From Spirometra erinaceieuropaei (Eukaryota; Platyhelminthes; Cestoda; Diphyllobothriidea; Diphyllobothriidae): DNA of 64,000 nt. Each line of letters starts with the position of its first letter. Position 1 is the first letter of the stretch. Shown in pieces: positions 54,965-64,000 of the stretch. The notes beneath the pieces are model-generated. The model did not search any database. It was not told where the DNA came from and saw only the letters and a list, made by a program, of their open reading frames with translations. Location of the stretch: contig CACRXP010000177.1 in NCBI GenBank assembly GCA_902702965.1, forward strand, positions 878,467 to 942,466, given 5' to 3'. Position numbers and translations under genes: made by a program.

Positions 54965-57900
54965 TGCCATTCATTTGCTAAAAGTCTTATATTCCGCAGT
55001 CCTCAAATAAATGCGGGATTACTCGATATTTCAGACATTCGTTTTCTATATCTTGCCGAACGGTTGCGGTTGCTAAAACGAATATTGCATGCTGCAGCCC
55101 TACACTAATTTTCATCCTTCGCACTCTTGACAGATAAGGAAAGTTTCATTCTCTCCCAGGGCATTTACGTGAGACATCGTCTGCGTGGTATTCGCGGTCA
55201 GTCTTTTTCTTCTATGTAGTGTTCGCTCCCTCAGTTGTAAGCTTGGATACGAGGTGCGCGTCTTACGGCCCTGGCTAGAAAGGAAGTTTTGGACAGTTAA
55301 ATGATTCTAAGACTGATAGTATTTTTGCAACAATTGGTGTGAAACGTTTTTATAGTGATTTGCGATTTTATTTGTAATCATGGCATTTAACAAGTCTCCA
55401 AGCCCAGAAAAGTCGCTATTAATTTTTTTCCATTTCACCTGATTTCCCACCTTTTATCAAGTAGGCATTTAGACTTTCATATCATACTTTCACAATAAAA
55501 GTCACAATTTAGTCTTCCCTATCATATCTACTAGTCGCAATTCCCTGCGGTTGAATACGGTAATATGAACCAGTCATGTTAAAGGCAGCCTTGTCAACAA
55601 TTTAAGACTTGGGTGGGGTTGAGGTTATGATGGTTAGTTTAAGGCTTAAGGTTGATGTCAGGAGACGGGACTAATTGACATCATGGAACTAAGAATGATG
55701 TTATCTGTTGTGGAGTACTCCATGTCACTGTGTCCAACATTTCCTTGTTTAAAAAAACTAAACGCTTCTGTCGATCTGCCCCACCACGTTATTTTGTCTC
55801 ATTTATATAGCCTGTAAAACGTCCATGCTTGACAGCCATTCACAATAATATGTCAGTATGACAGTACGCGCTACTTTGAAAAGCATGAAAGCGTACTACT
55901 TTGAAGTCTATAACTCCACTGATGAACCTCAGTGTGTTGAACTCCGTTCACTGGGATTACTATCATGAAACAACCTACCAAAATGCAGACACGCAAGATT
56001 TTATTCGCTTGTGGTTTACCACCTCTTGCACTGTGACAATAACAGAAACACCACCAAACTTGTCGCTCTTGACAGCATATATTTGCGTTAACTAAACGCC
56101 TTAACTGCCGTCCTGAAACGATGAGATGAGATCGCTGTTTGCAGTTTTGTCTCGCTGAAGAGTAACTTTACTTGTACGAGTTGGCAAGTACGTTTGCGAA
56201 AACAGCACAGGATGTTATTTCAAAGGTTACAAGTTGTATCAGGTCAGGTATAAGTAAAGGAAAATACAGGTACTGGACAGAGTCGTAGGGCAACCGTGAC
56301 AGGAACTGCCGTTATGCGAGAACCTCCTGTAGTAGTGTTTAACTGTACCCCCTCCTACGCAGCTTGTGGTCGAGAAAAGTGGGCACTATTCTAACAGTTC
56401 TCCAAATGTTACACAGCAAGTGCTTCTTATTTGATAACCGCAGACATGAGATGGGAAAAGGAACGCTACATAATGCACGTTTCTTGCGGCGAATTTTGGC
56501 GAACTTAGTGCTAATAACACGGTTAGTGGTAAAGTTGACAGGTTCCGACAAGATGTAGGTAAGTGTTGATGTTGTGGCACGGAATGAGCAAGATTTCTGC
56601 AACTTAACGCGAAAACATTTGCAACGCGGGCAAGGTTGAAGGTCGTTTCGATTTCCGTGCCCTGTCATGGGACCACCTAAGAAATACTCACCGTTTAGCA
56701 CCTGCATATCGCTGTTTTTTGTAGGAATACATTGTCCCACCAACGCATTAGACTGGACTGTTTTCTATTCTCTGCAAAGCTTACAACGGCTTGGGAGTTT
56801 ATGTGCAGATTCCTGAAATAGCGACAATGAAAGGTTTTACGCATGATGCTTCAGCCCTGACTCGGCAAAACAATCGTCTGCATCGCATACGTAAGAGCCA
56901 TGCACGATTCGATACATGATGGTGCTCAAGAGTGAGCGCGCCCCGTATCCAGCATTTTGAAAAAAAATGCAGCAGATTTTTTGGCTGTGTTCATTCAAAT
57001 TATATACGGTTGGAATGACGGCATGTGATTAAACCGCCGCAGTTAACTTACTATAGTCGAAACGTCGTCGCGGAATGTGTGTGTCATACAAAATCAAAAT
57101 TTGAATTGAAAATCAACAGTGACGTCCGAAAATGCCGCAAATATTTCATTTTTCTCTTTTCCGATATATATTATTCCATACTTGCTAGGCAGAAATTAGG
57201 TAAGTATAAAAATTCACACGCAAGACATTTCTAAAACGGCTTTCTTCAGTTATTATTCTCAAAAACTATAATTATGTGGCATCTTGAAAGAGAAAGCAAT
57301 CGTGTTGGGATCCATACTATTTGGCCGCGTAAGATACAGGTAGTTGTATTGGCTTATGTTTATGCAAAATTGATGTTGGACTTTTGAAGTTATTTTTCGT
57401 TTTGTAACTCCTTTTCGTAATAAGTCACAAATGTAATTTGTACAAAACGGCCTGTTTGCTTCCGTTTGATCTTATTTAATTGCTATACCTCAGCTCATGC
57501 GGATAATCAATATTGTTCACTATGTCCAAGTATATTAAGTTGCATACGTAGTGGAAATTTCGGTAGGAAAAATATAAATGACAGTCTTTATTCGTACAAA
57601 TTTTGAGAGAAAAAATTGACAGTGGGAACAGGGGAGTCTCAACTTTATTAGACACTTAGCCTGACAACAGGAAGCATGGGAAGCATGTTTGAAATTCATA
57701 ATGAAACGATATTTCCTAACGAAGCTTGATATAGTCAGTTCGTGTTTGAAAAAATTAATCTCCTCTAGGTCAGCGGATTTCGCCACATACATGACTTAAA
57801 TGTTAAAAAATCTTAAACTGGAGGACTGCTTACGACGTTTTGCTCGAGACCGGAAACCATAGAGGCAATTTATGTTACAGAATAATCTTGGCACGCATCA

Positions 57901-59150
57901 ACTTGCAAGTCACTTTTTACCGCAAAGGCCTAATTGAAATAATACTGTTAGCGAAGGTTCAAGTAGATCAAAATTGTTATTTCTGAGGAAGGTGACTAAC
58001 TTCAAGTTGCATAAACTTGTGTCTTTTTAATTTGGTGGAATAATTTAACCAAAATGAACATGCAGCTCTTATACTTCTAATAGGCTGCACACTTTAAACG
58101 CAAAGCATATTTTATTTGCGGTATTTAGTGGTTTCAATCATTCTGGGTCATATATTGAGAGCACACAGGTAACATTCCCATTAATAAAAAAAAACCGAAT
58201 GTATAAGAACATGTCAGTAAAGCTAATGAAAGGCACGTCAACGGCGGCCCTGATCCATGAATGTTTCCATTGCATTTACATTCACTAAAAGAAAATCGGA
58301 GATATCTCAGGAGTACTCAATGGGTACCAAACTAAAATCATCTGCTAAGACATAAGAGACGATCTAAGATTCAAACAGTCTTGTTTAAAGTCTAATAATC
58401 AGGACTGAGTATGATGATGATGCCAACTGAATGCAACTTAATATGAACTAGATGAGTACATTAGAAACTTTTGAAGATTTTGGAATGTAACTAGGTACTG
58501 GAACTATCCATAATAATATCGGGACTCAGGATGAATGAACAACTGAGCTTTTACTCGAAGTACGACTGCATTGTGCAATCTGCCATATAGCGATGTTTCA
58601 GCGCGTTGAAATAGAAAGATAAAAAAGAATTATAAGTTGGGAAAGTTCCTCTGGTCACAAAACAATTTGGGTGTTTCCTTAATAAAAAAGTGATGAAGAG
58701 CAATAAATATTCGGAAAGATTTTTTTCAGTATACATGTTCACCTGTCGCGTGGTTATCGGGGAAATCACAACCGAAGGAGCTGCACTCTGAAACAAATTC
58801 GTGGTAGTATTAGCCATCGACTGTCTGTCGACGGGACTTTCGAATGTAAACACTTTTTCAACGATCCAAAATTAGCATGTCAGATTGTTTTTGTTAGATA
58901 ACATCAACTCCGCCTACATCCATCCGTTCGTCGAGTTTACCCAACGTTTGCGTTTTATAATTTTGTTAGCGTCATTCTACCATCCCAATGTACTTTTAAG
59001 CCAAGCCAAATACGCCCAACCTACATCAATGTTATAAGTCGTTTGTATCGTCTGAATGACAATATGTGCGCATACTTGACAAAAGATATCCTTAAGACTA
59101 GAAATAACCCTTAAGAACTTATTTCAACTACCATGCCGTTACGGCCGCTA
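54965..59150. other. unassigned DNA
   Basis: Over 4 kb of AT-rich sequence with no recognised gene, RNA or repeat. ORFs are short and mutually overlapping on both strands. It could be intronic or intergenic. Confidence 0.4.
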
Positions 59151-59159
59151 TGCTAATTT

Positions 59160-59633
59160 TCATTGGCTACAAATGAATGGACTCCGACAATTCTGACAAT
59201 GTTCGTTATGCGCCTCTGTTAATTGGACAAGCATGGGAGTTACACATTGGCTGGGACCGAGTAAACATGCCTTCGTTTCATCAGACCCTAACGGGCAATT
59301 TATCCGCTGCGCGTCTACGGCTTCTAACCGCGTAAATAATTTGAACAAAAAAATAATTAAATCAAAACCGCCAATCTCACAAATTTTTGTCATAAGCGGC
59401 TCTAATTTGTCTTTCATGGGACCATTTGCCGGGAAAATGGAAGTCATGCACAGAAGTATGTTATCGGCTTTACAAACTCCAAATGTCTGTTTTATTAATA
59501 AAATAGACGTCTTTCGACTCTTGCCGTTGAAAACATCCCTGCATGGTACTTGGGTGCTCAATCGAACAGCTCTACGTATGCCTTCTTTCCGGCCAGAAAA
59601 AATAAAATCTCGAGACCTTTTAGCAAATTTCAA
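59160..59633 (-). CDS. possible Cys-containing exon, hypothetical
   Basis: An open minus-strand frame of up to 157 codons ending at a TGA (59160-59162). The + strand over the same bases is also open, so one is a shadow. I favour the minus frame because it has varied amino-acid content, balanced codon choice and ten cysteines, many spaced at 10-20 residues ('VPC', 'GVC', 'LLC', 'KIC', 'INC', 'KAC', 'QC', 'HC', 'NC', 'IC'). A pyrimidine-rich tract (TTTTTTTCTTG) precedes it at ~59640, which could be a splice acceptor. I recognise no family and do not propose a function. It may be chance. Confidence 0.25.
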   Translation of the reverse strand: MKFAKRSRDFIFSGRKEGIRRAVRLSTQVPCRDVFNGKSRKTSILLIKQTFGVCKADNILLCMTSIFPANGPMKDKLEPLMTKICEIGGFDLIIFLFKLFTRLEAVDAQRINCPLGSDETKACLLGPSQCVTPMLVQLTEAHNEHCQNCRSPFICSQ

Positions 59634-59739
59634 GAAAAAAAGTGGCCGTTCAGTATTGCGGCACGCGGGTCGAATCCGCAGTGTCCTGGTCCAAGGCGAT
59701 CTAGGATAAAAATTATGCTTTCAGTAAATGGTGTATTGG

Positions 59740-60190
59740 CAGAATGTTATTACCGACAAAGACAAGGGAGACTGGAATGACAATTTCTGGCTTATCAGCC
59801 GTCGTCAGCCAGTCATACCAAACTCGCAAGTGTGGAACACCCGAGGTTCAGACTTGCGACCTGCTAGTTAGACGTTCATGCCTCTAACAACTAAGCCATG
59901 GGCCCGCTGTCTGGTCGGTTTCGATCGGGAATATAAAACGGTACAAGGGCGCTCACCGATCGTTCTTACGGACTTCACTCGTTCCGTTGTGCCTTACGGG
60001 CTCTCTCTCGATCGTAACCAGCAGCCGTACAGCGGCAAATGATATAGGCAGAATGTTATTACCGACCACAATATCATGGCATAATACCATTCGTCACGGT
60101 GCGGCTGCTGGTTAGGATCAAGAGGGAGCCCGTAAGGCACAACGGAACGAGTGAGTTCTGTAAGAACGATCAGTGGGCGCCCCTATACTA
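59740..60190. mobile_element. SINE and head modules in inverted arrangement
   Basis: A minus-strand SINE (59950 down to 59745: A box complement near 59885-59900, B box complement near 59842-59852, tail CAAAGACAAGGGAGACTGG) is followed by a + head (59953-60065: GGGCGCTCACCGATCGTTCTTACGGA...CAGCAGCCGTACAGCGG). A minus head follows (60095-60190: GTGCGGCTGCTGGTTAGGATC...GTTCTGTAAGAACGATCAGTGGGCGCCCC). The two heads form a ~100-bp palindrome with a ~30-bp spacer. Confidence 0.75.
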
Positions 60191-60887
60191 TTAAATGATG
60201 TATTTTAAAAAAACTGGGAGCTTAGTAATCATTAAATGCTGTCTGCCACGCTTTATGGCGATATTGCTGACTGCGACTATGAGTATCTTCTGTCCCCGAA
60301 ATTTCAAGCCATTTTACGTGTTGTTTCTTTTACCTACAACGGCTCGTTTACAGGGTCGATTGAAAAGGCTTGGTGAGTCACAGAGGCTCCTTGCAGCGAT
60401 CAGATTGCTGAACATTTGATGAGTTTTAGTTTTTCTCGCAGTTCCTCATTTGCAGTATGTCGTGTTCAGTGTTAAACGAGCAGAATTAGAATCTCTCTTA
60501 GTTCTTTCAGAATCATCCGCAGTTGCGTGTGTCACACAATAGACCATTTGCACTTTCAAGGTCACAATAATGCTGCTGAAAATTGAAGGAGTTATCATCT
60601 TGAGGGCTTAACTATAAAAGGGAGGTTTTACTTGTTCCACGACCTCCTAGCCAATAGCGACCGTTTGAAAATAACGGTTTTTAAAATCTGCTTCATAAGA
60701 ACATATTTATATGAAGTATTTTCATCTTATTCCTCAAAAACGTAATGCGAATGATTTACAAATGGCCTACTACTTCGCACTTCAGTAAGTTCCCTAAATT
60801 AACGTTTATCCTGCCTGACCATGTTTGCCAGGAAGCGACGTGTTTTGACGAGAAGTCTGGAGCATATACTAGATGTACTAATACGAG

Positions 60888-61844
60888 AAATGTTGACTGA
60901 AATCTTGAACTATTCTTTTCTATCCAAATGGTTGTTTAAGTAGTGTTGTAATACTTATTACCATGCAGCATACTCCCATGATAATTCAGGTATATCAGGA
61001 TTTCAGCTCCCATAAGAACTTCTTTCCGGCAGTCTTCAAGAACTGCGCCCTGTAAAAATGACTATTCAGGTATATTGACTTTTCTCCATTGACTTTTGAG
61101 GCCTTTATAAACTCAAATGTATCTCATAGAAAACATGCATAAAGGAGTTTATTTCTTATTAATTTGGCAAAAAAGTACGTCTTCTTCGAACTTTATGCCT
61201 GAAAAAGGTATAATACGATTTTAAACTGTATTAGTTATAATATTTTCTAAGACCGTGAAACTCCTGTTCGTAAAACAGCATGTCTCTGCATTTACTGTTT
61301 TGCTTGTTAAGTTTGTAATATAGTCTAAATCCACTGCTCAACTGTGTTTTTTCACACACGCTCTCCTCTCAAGACAGTGCAGAAATGTATGGTTTACCGT
61401 AAACGGATAATATACAATTTGTAGTTTTGGATGCCTGGATGCAAGTGCAACGGCGGGTCGGGTTCAAAAGAATTTGGGAATTAAAAAACATTGCTTAAAA
61501 CTGAATTGCACCCTTTTTTCGAGGGTAAAATTTGAGGAAGAGGTAATTGTCTGTCAAATAAATAAGAAATGAACGTCGTTGAGCATGTTTTCCATGAGAT
61601 ACGATTGTGTTTATGAGGGAATCGATAGTCATTCTACTTGAGTATTAATTTCAAACAGGGTACAGTTCTTTTAGGCAGCCGAAAAGAAGTTTCTTAGGAA
61701 GCTGACATCCTGAAATAACTAAGTTATCATGGGACTATGCTGCACGATGATAAGTATTACAACACTACTTAAACAATCATCGAGTCACAAAAACGTATTT
61801 CAAACGTATTTCGGTTAACATTCAATGAGTTAGTGCATTTGCTG
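60888..61844. mobile_element. family M element, diverged
   Basis: Left TIR from GTTGACTGAAATCTTGAACTATTC; right end CGGTTAACATTCAATGAGTTAG...TTTGCTG followed by TA (61845-61846). Internal M blocks are present (ACTCAAATGTATCTCATAGAAAACATGCATAAA near 61110, inverted near 61590). Non-autonomous and older than copies 1 and 2. Confidence 0.65.
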
Positions 61845-62051
61845 TATATGTAGGTTCTGCACCCGTTTGAACTTATGACCTCATTTTGGATTTATTGTAA
61901 CTATCTATTGAATAAACAATAGATGAGGATTGAGTAAAGTACCCCAAGTATCTGTGGCATTCAAAGAATACCTATTATACTTACTTAAGTGGGTTTTAGT
62001 CCGACACAATTATTTCGGTTTGGTTTTTCATCGCACATGTGTGGGTCGTCT

Positions 62052-62172
62052 GTTGTAGGCGGTCCGGTGCATTTCCTACGACGAACACAGCTCAGGGAGT
62101 TGAGGAGCAATCGTTGTAGACGGTCTTGTGCATTATCTTCAATGAACACAGTTCGGAGAGTTACATGTCACT
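62052..62172. repeat. 61-bp tandem repeat, two copies
   Basis: TTGTAGGCGGTC..GTGCATT..CTACGACGAACACAG at 62053 and TTGTAGACGGTC..GTGCATTATCTTCAATGAACACAG at 62114. Each is followed by a GTTGAG/GTTACA variant. The period of 61 is not a multiple of three, so it is unlikely to be coding. Confidence 0.7.
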
Positions 62173-63029
62173 ATGCTTTAGATCGCCAGGACTTAGTTGA
62201 AACGCCAAGTCAAAACCTCACTGGCGAAAATGTTTGGATTGTTTTAATCAAACTGCTCGGGGCGTCCAAGTTCAGAGAGTTAAAGTATCCTTGCAGACGC
62301 AATATCCGTTTTGATGAGTATTTTAATAGGCCGATTATTTGGCGTCTGTACACCGAAAAGTAGAATGCTCACGAGTGAAAGTCAGACGGGGGACAAAGAG
62401 CGTGTTTCTACGTCAACAAGACATCCTGAATAGGATGTATTTGAGTTTAGAGGTCTGTAACGAAAAATGGTAAACCCTTAAAGGACTTAAATTGTGCTGC
62501 CTGCTTTCCAGGAAAACTAGCTATCACTTAGCACACGAAATTTAAGACAAGTTATTTCTAAAATGCTTTTGTCAGCCCTTAGAGATTGCTTTTTGGCTGT
62601 TTACTGCCAGGTATTCCTTCGATTTAAGTAAACTGTACGGGTGCTCACACAGTGTTCTGGAAAACACACATCACTAATTTTCACACCGACAATGCCTATA
62701 TTTTGCAGTTTTTTCTGTGCCTATGCAGAGCTGCAGGTTAACGATATATTGTCATATTTGGCTGGCGTTTAGTGCTGAAACCACTTGGCAGAAACAGGCG
62801 ATCGTAGGTCGTTCCAGGCACGGTGCTCCGCAATGGTGTTGGTTTTTTTTGCACATCTCCATTATCGAAGTAGGCGTTTAGTTAAATTACAGAGGAGTTT
62901 TTTAGTGAACTCTCAAGCTCCTGGAGGGTTTGAGCGGTTGAAAAGCGAAATTAGTCCAGATACTAGCTGACTTCCCTCACAACCGCATCCTCTAACATCA
63001 GATGTTGACCATTCAACCCACTGGCTGGT

Positions 63030-63725
63030 TCAGTCGTTTGTTTCTTAAATTCTTTGAGTTTTCTGGTAAAAAAATTACGGTGTTTTCACATTTTATACTC
63101 GAAGAAAGAATATTTTTCAGTGTAAAGAAAGTTCTAATTATGAGACTTTTGAAATCCGAAACGTCCATTCATGCAGCATCGTGCCTATCCTTTTAACAAT
63201 GCCCATCACAAAATGTGCAACATAGCCCGCATCTATGGCAAAATTTTGTGAACTCTGAATGGAATCCTCTTAGAGGCAAAGGGCATGAACCTTGTAGAAT
63301 GAAACCACTAAACGGTAATGTAACGACTGGTCAGGCTCAAAATTATTCTGGATTTAGGAAACTTTTCAAAGCATAAAGATACCTTTCTTCGAGCATAAAA
63401 TGAATAGACAGCCTGGTTTTCCATTAAACCAATAAAAGAAAACATACACTTGTAAATGTTTTCCATAAAACTTATTTAAATAGGTAAGAGCATCGAAAAT
63501 TAACGGGGGAAAAGCATGACAGCTAAGTATTCATTTTTTCCGAGCGCGATTTCCACGGGGGGTGGAATGGAGGTGCATTCAAAAGTCGATATCCTGGTAT
63601 GCCCGTGGCATTATGGGATTATGCAGCGTGAGGATGAATATTACAAGCCAACCTAGGCAATTCTTACTTATCGACGGCGCATTTCAGAATTTCGGACACA
63701 ATTGCATGATTTGGGCCAGCCACTG
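63030..63725. mobile_element. family M element, 5' truncated
   Basis: Internal M sequence (CACATTTTATACTCGAAGAAAG; AATTATTCTGGATTTAGGAAAC) through the right TIR (ATTATGGGATTATGCAGCGTGAGGATGAATATTACAA) to GGGCCAGCCACTG followed by TA (63726-63727). The left terminus is absent. Confidence 0.65.
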
Positions 63726-64000
63726 TATATGAGTGCGATGAAACAGTGAGGAAGTATGACTGGAGCGGTGTTTCGCAATCAGCACTGAAGAAACTGGTGC
63801 CCATATATTTTGTTTCCCGGTAGCCGCTGGCTACGAGAAACCTAAGTTACTGGGAGGACTATAAGCAAGCATATCCTGCAGAATCAAACGAAATACACAC
63901 ACGCTTGTGCGAAATTACACCAAAAATATTGCACCACGAAGCTGATATTCTTCTTCATAAACAATTTTCCAATGCTCTCTCCGGCAAGAATTTAGCGCGG

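Noticed and set aside
1..64000. CRISPR arrays, operons, bacterial promoters or ribosome-binding sites
   Set aside because: Nothing of the kind is present. The content is eukaryotic repeats, and the short tandem repeats lack a spacer-repeat pattern.

Overview
The window looks like a gene-poor, repeat-dense stretch of an animal genome, most likely a flatworm. My best guess is a tapeworm of the diphyllobothriidean type. That guess rests on the C2H2 'zinc-finger tail' at 38.7-39.7 kb, on abundant Penelope-like elements (PLEs), and on tRNA-derived SINEs. It is an inference from recalled family resemblance, not a database result. There is no bacterial-style gene organisation. I recognise no complete host gene. 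One 205-base run of N (33,821-34,025) is an assembly gap.

Layout: 1.3-1.8 kb is the 3' end of a PLE. 2.1-4.8 kb is a decayed PLE of a second lineage (YADD reverse transcriptase plus GIY-YIG endonuclease), with its last ~216 bp tandemly duplicated. A SINE follows at 5.1 kb, then a 1.04-kb TA-flanked inverted-repeat element (family M) at 5.9-6.9 kb. 7.1-11.3 kb is a 1.9-kb unit present twice in tandem, the second copy carrying a 406-bp insertion. 11.5-16.4 kb holds PLE remains interrupted by a ~530-bp element (family L). 17-18 kb is another M element, and 19.0-20.5 kb a 746-bp tandem duplication. 22.6-23.3 kb is a second-lineage PLE relic. 24.7-26.3 kb is a Ty3/gypsy reverse-transcriptase fragment bracketed by inverted copies of repeat R. 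29.3-30.7 kb holds tRNA-like heads, a (GTA)n microsatellite and a SINE. 33.4-37.1 kb holds rearranged PLE copies. 38.7-40.4 kb is a five-finger zinc-finger ORF with a LINE-like 3' tail, followed by an L element. 41.8-42.4 kb is an inverted pair of R repeats. 43.3-44.75 kb is a cluster of four SINE units with hairpin-forming heads. 45.4-49.0 kb contains M elements. 51.37-51.55 kb is the best R copy. 52.5-54.9 kb is an apparently full-length PLE with an uninterrupted 678-codon ORF, 166-bp inverted terminal repeats and a 13-bp target-site duplication, inserted into an older M element. 55-64 kb is mostly unassigned, with a SINE inverted pair and two M elements.

The most interesting object is repeat R (~355 bp monomer, seen head-to-tail). 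It contains what reads as a complete type I hammerhead ribozyme: a CTGACGA core, stem II GCCGA/TCGGC, GAA, a short stem III, a GTA cleavage triplet and stem I TGGG/CCCA. A short-stem-III hammerhead in a tandem, non-coding, few-hundred-base repeat is the signature of retrozyme-like elements and of the schistosome hammerhead satellite. The full-length PLE in the same window is a plausible source of reverse transcriptase for such an RNA. No expression or cleavage data are available here, so activity is an inference.
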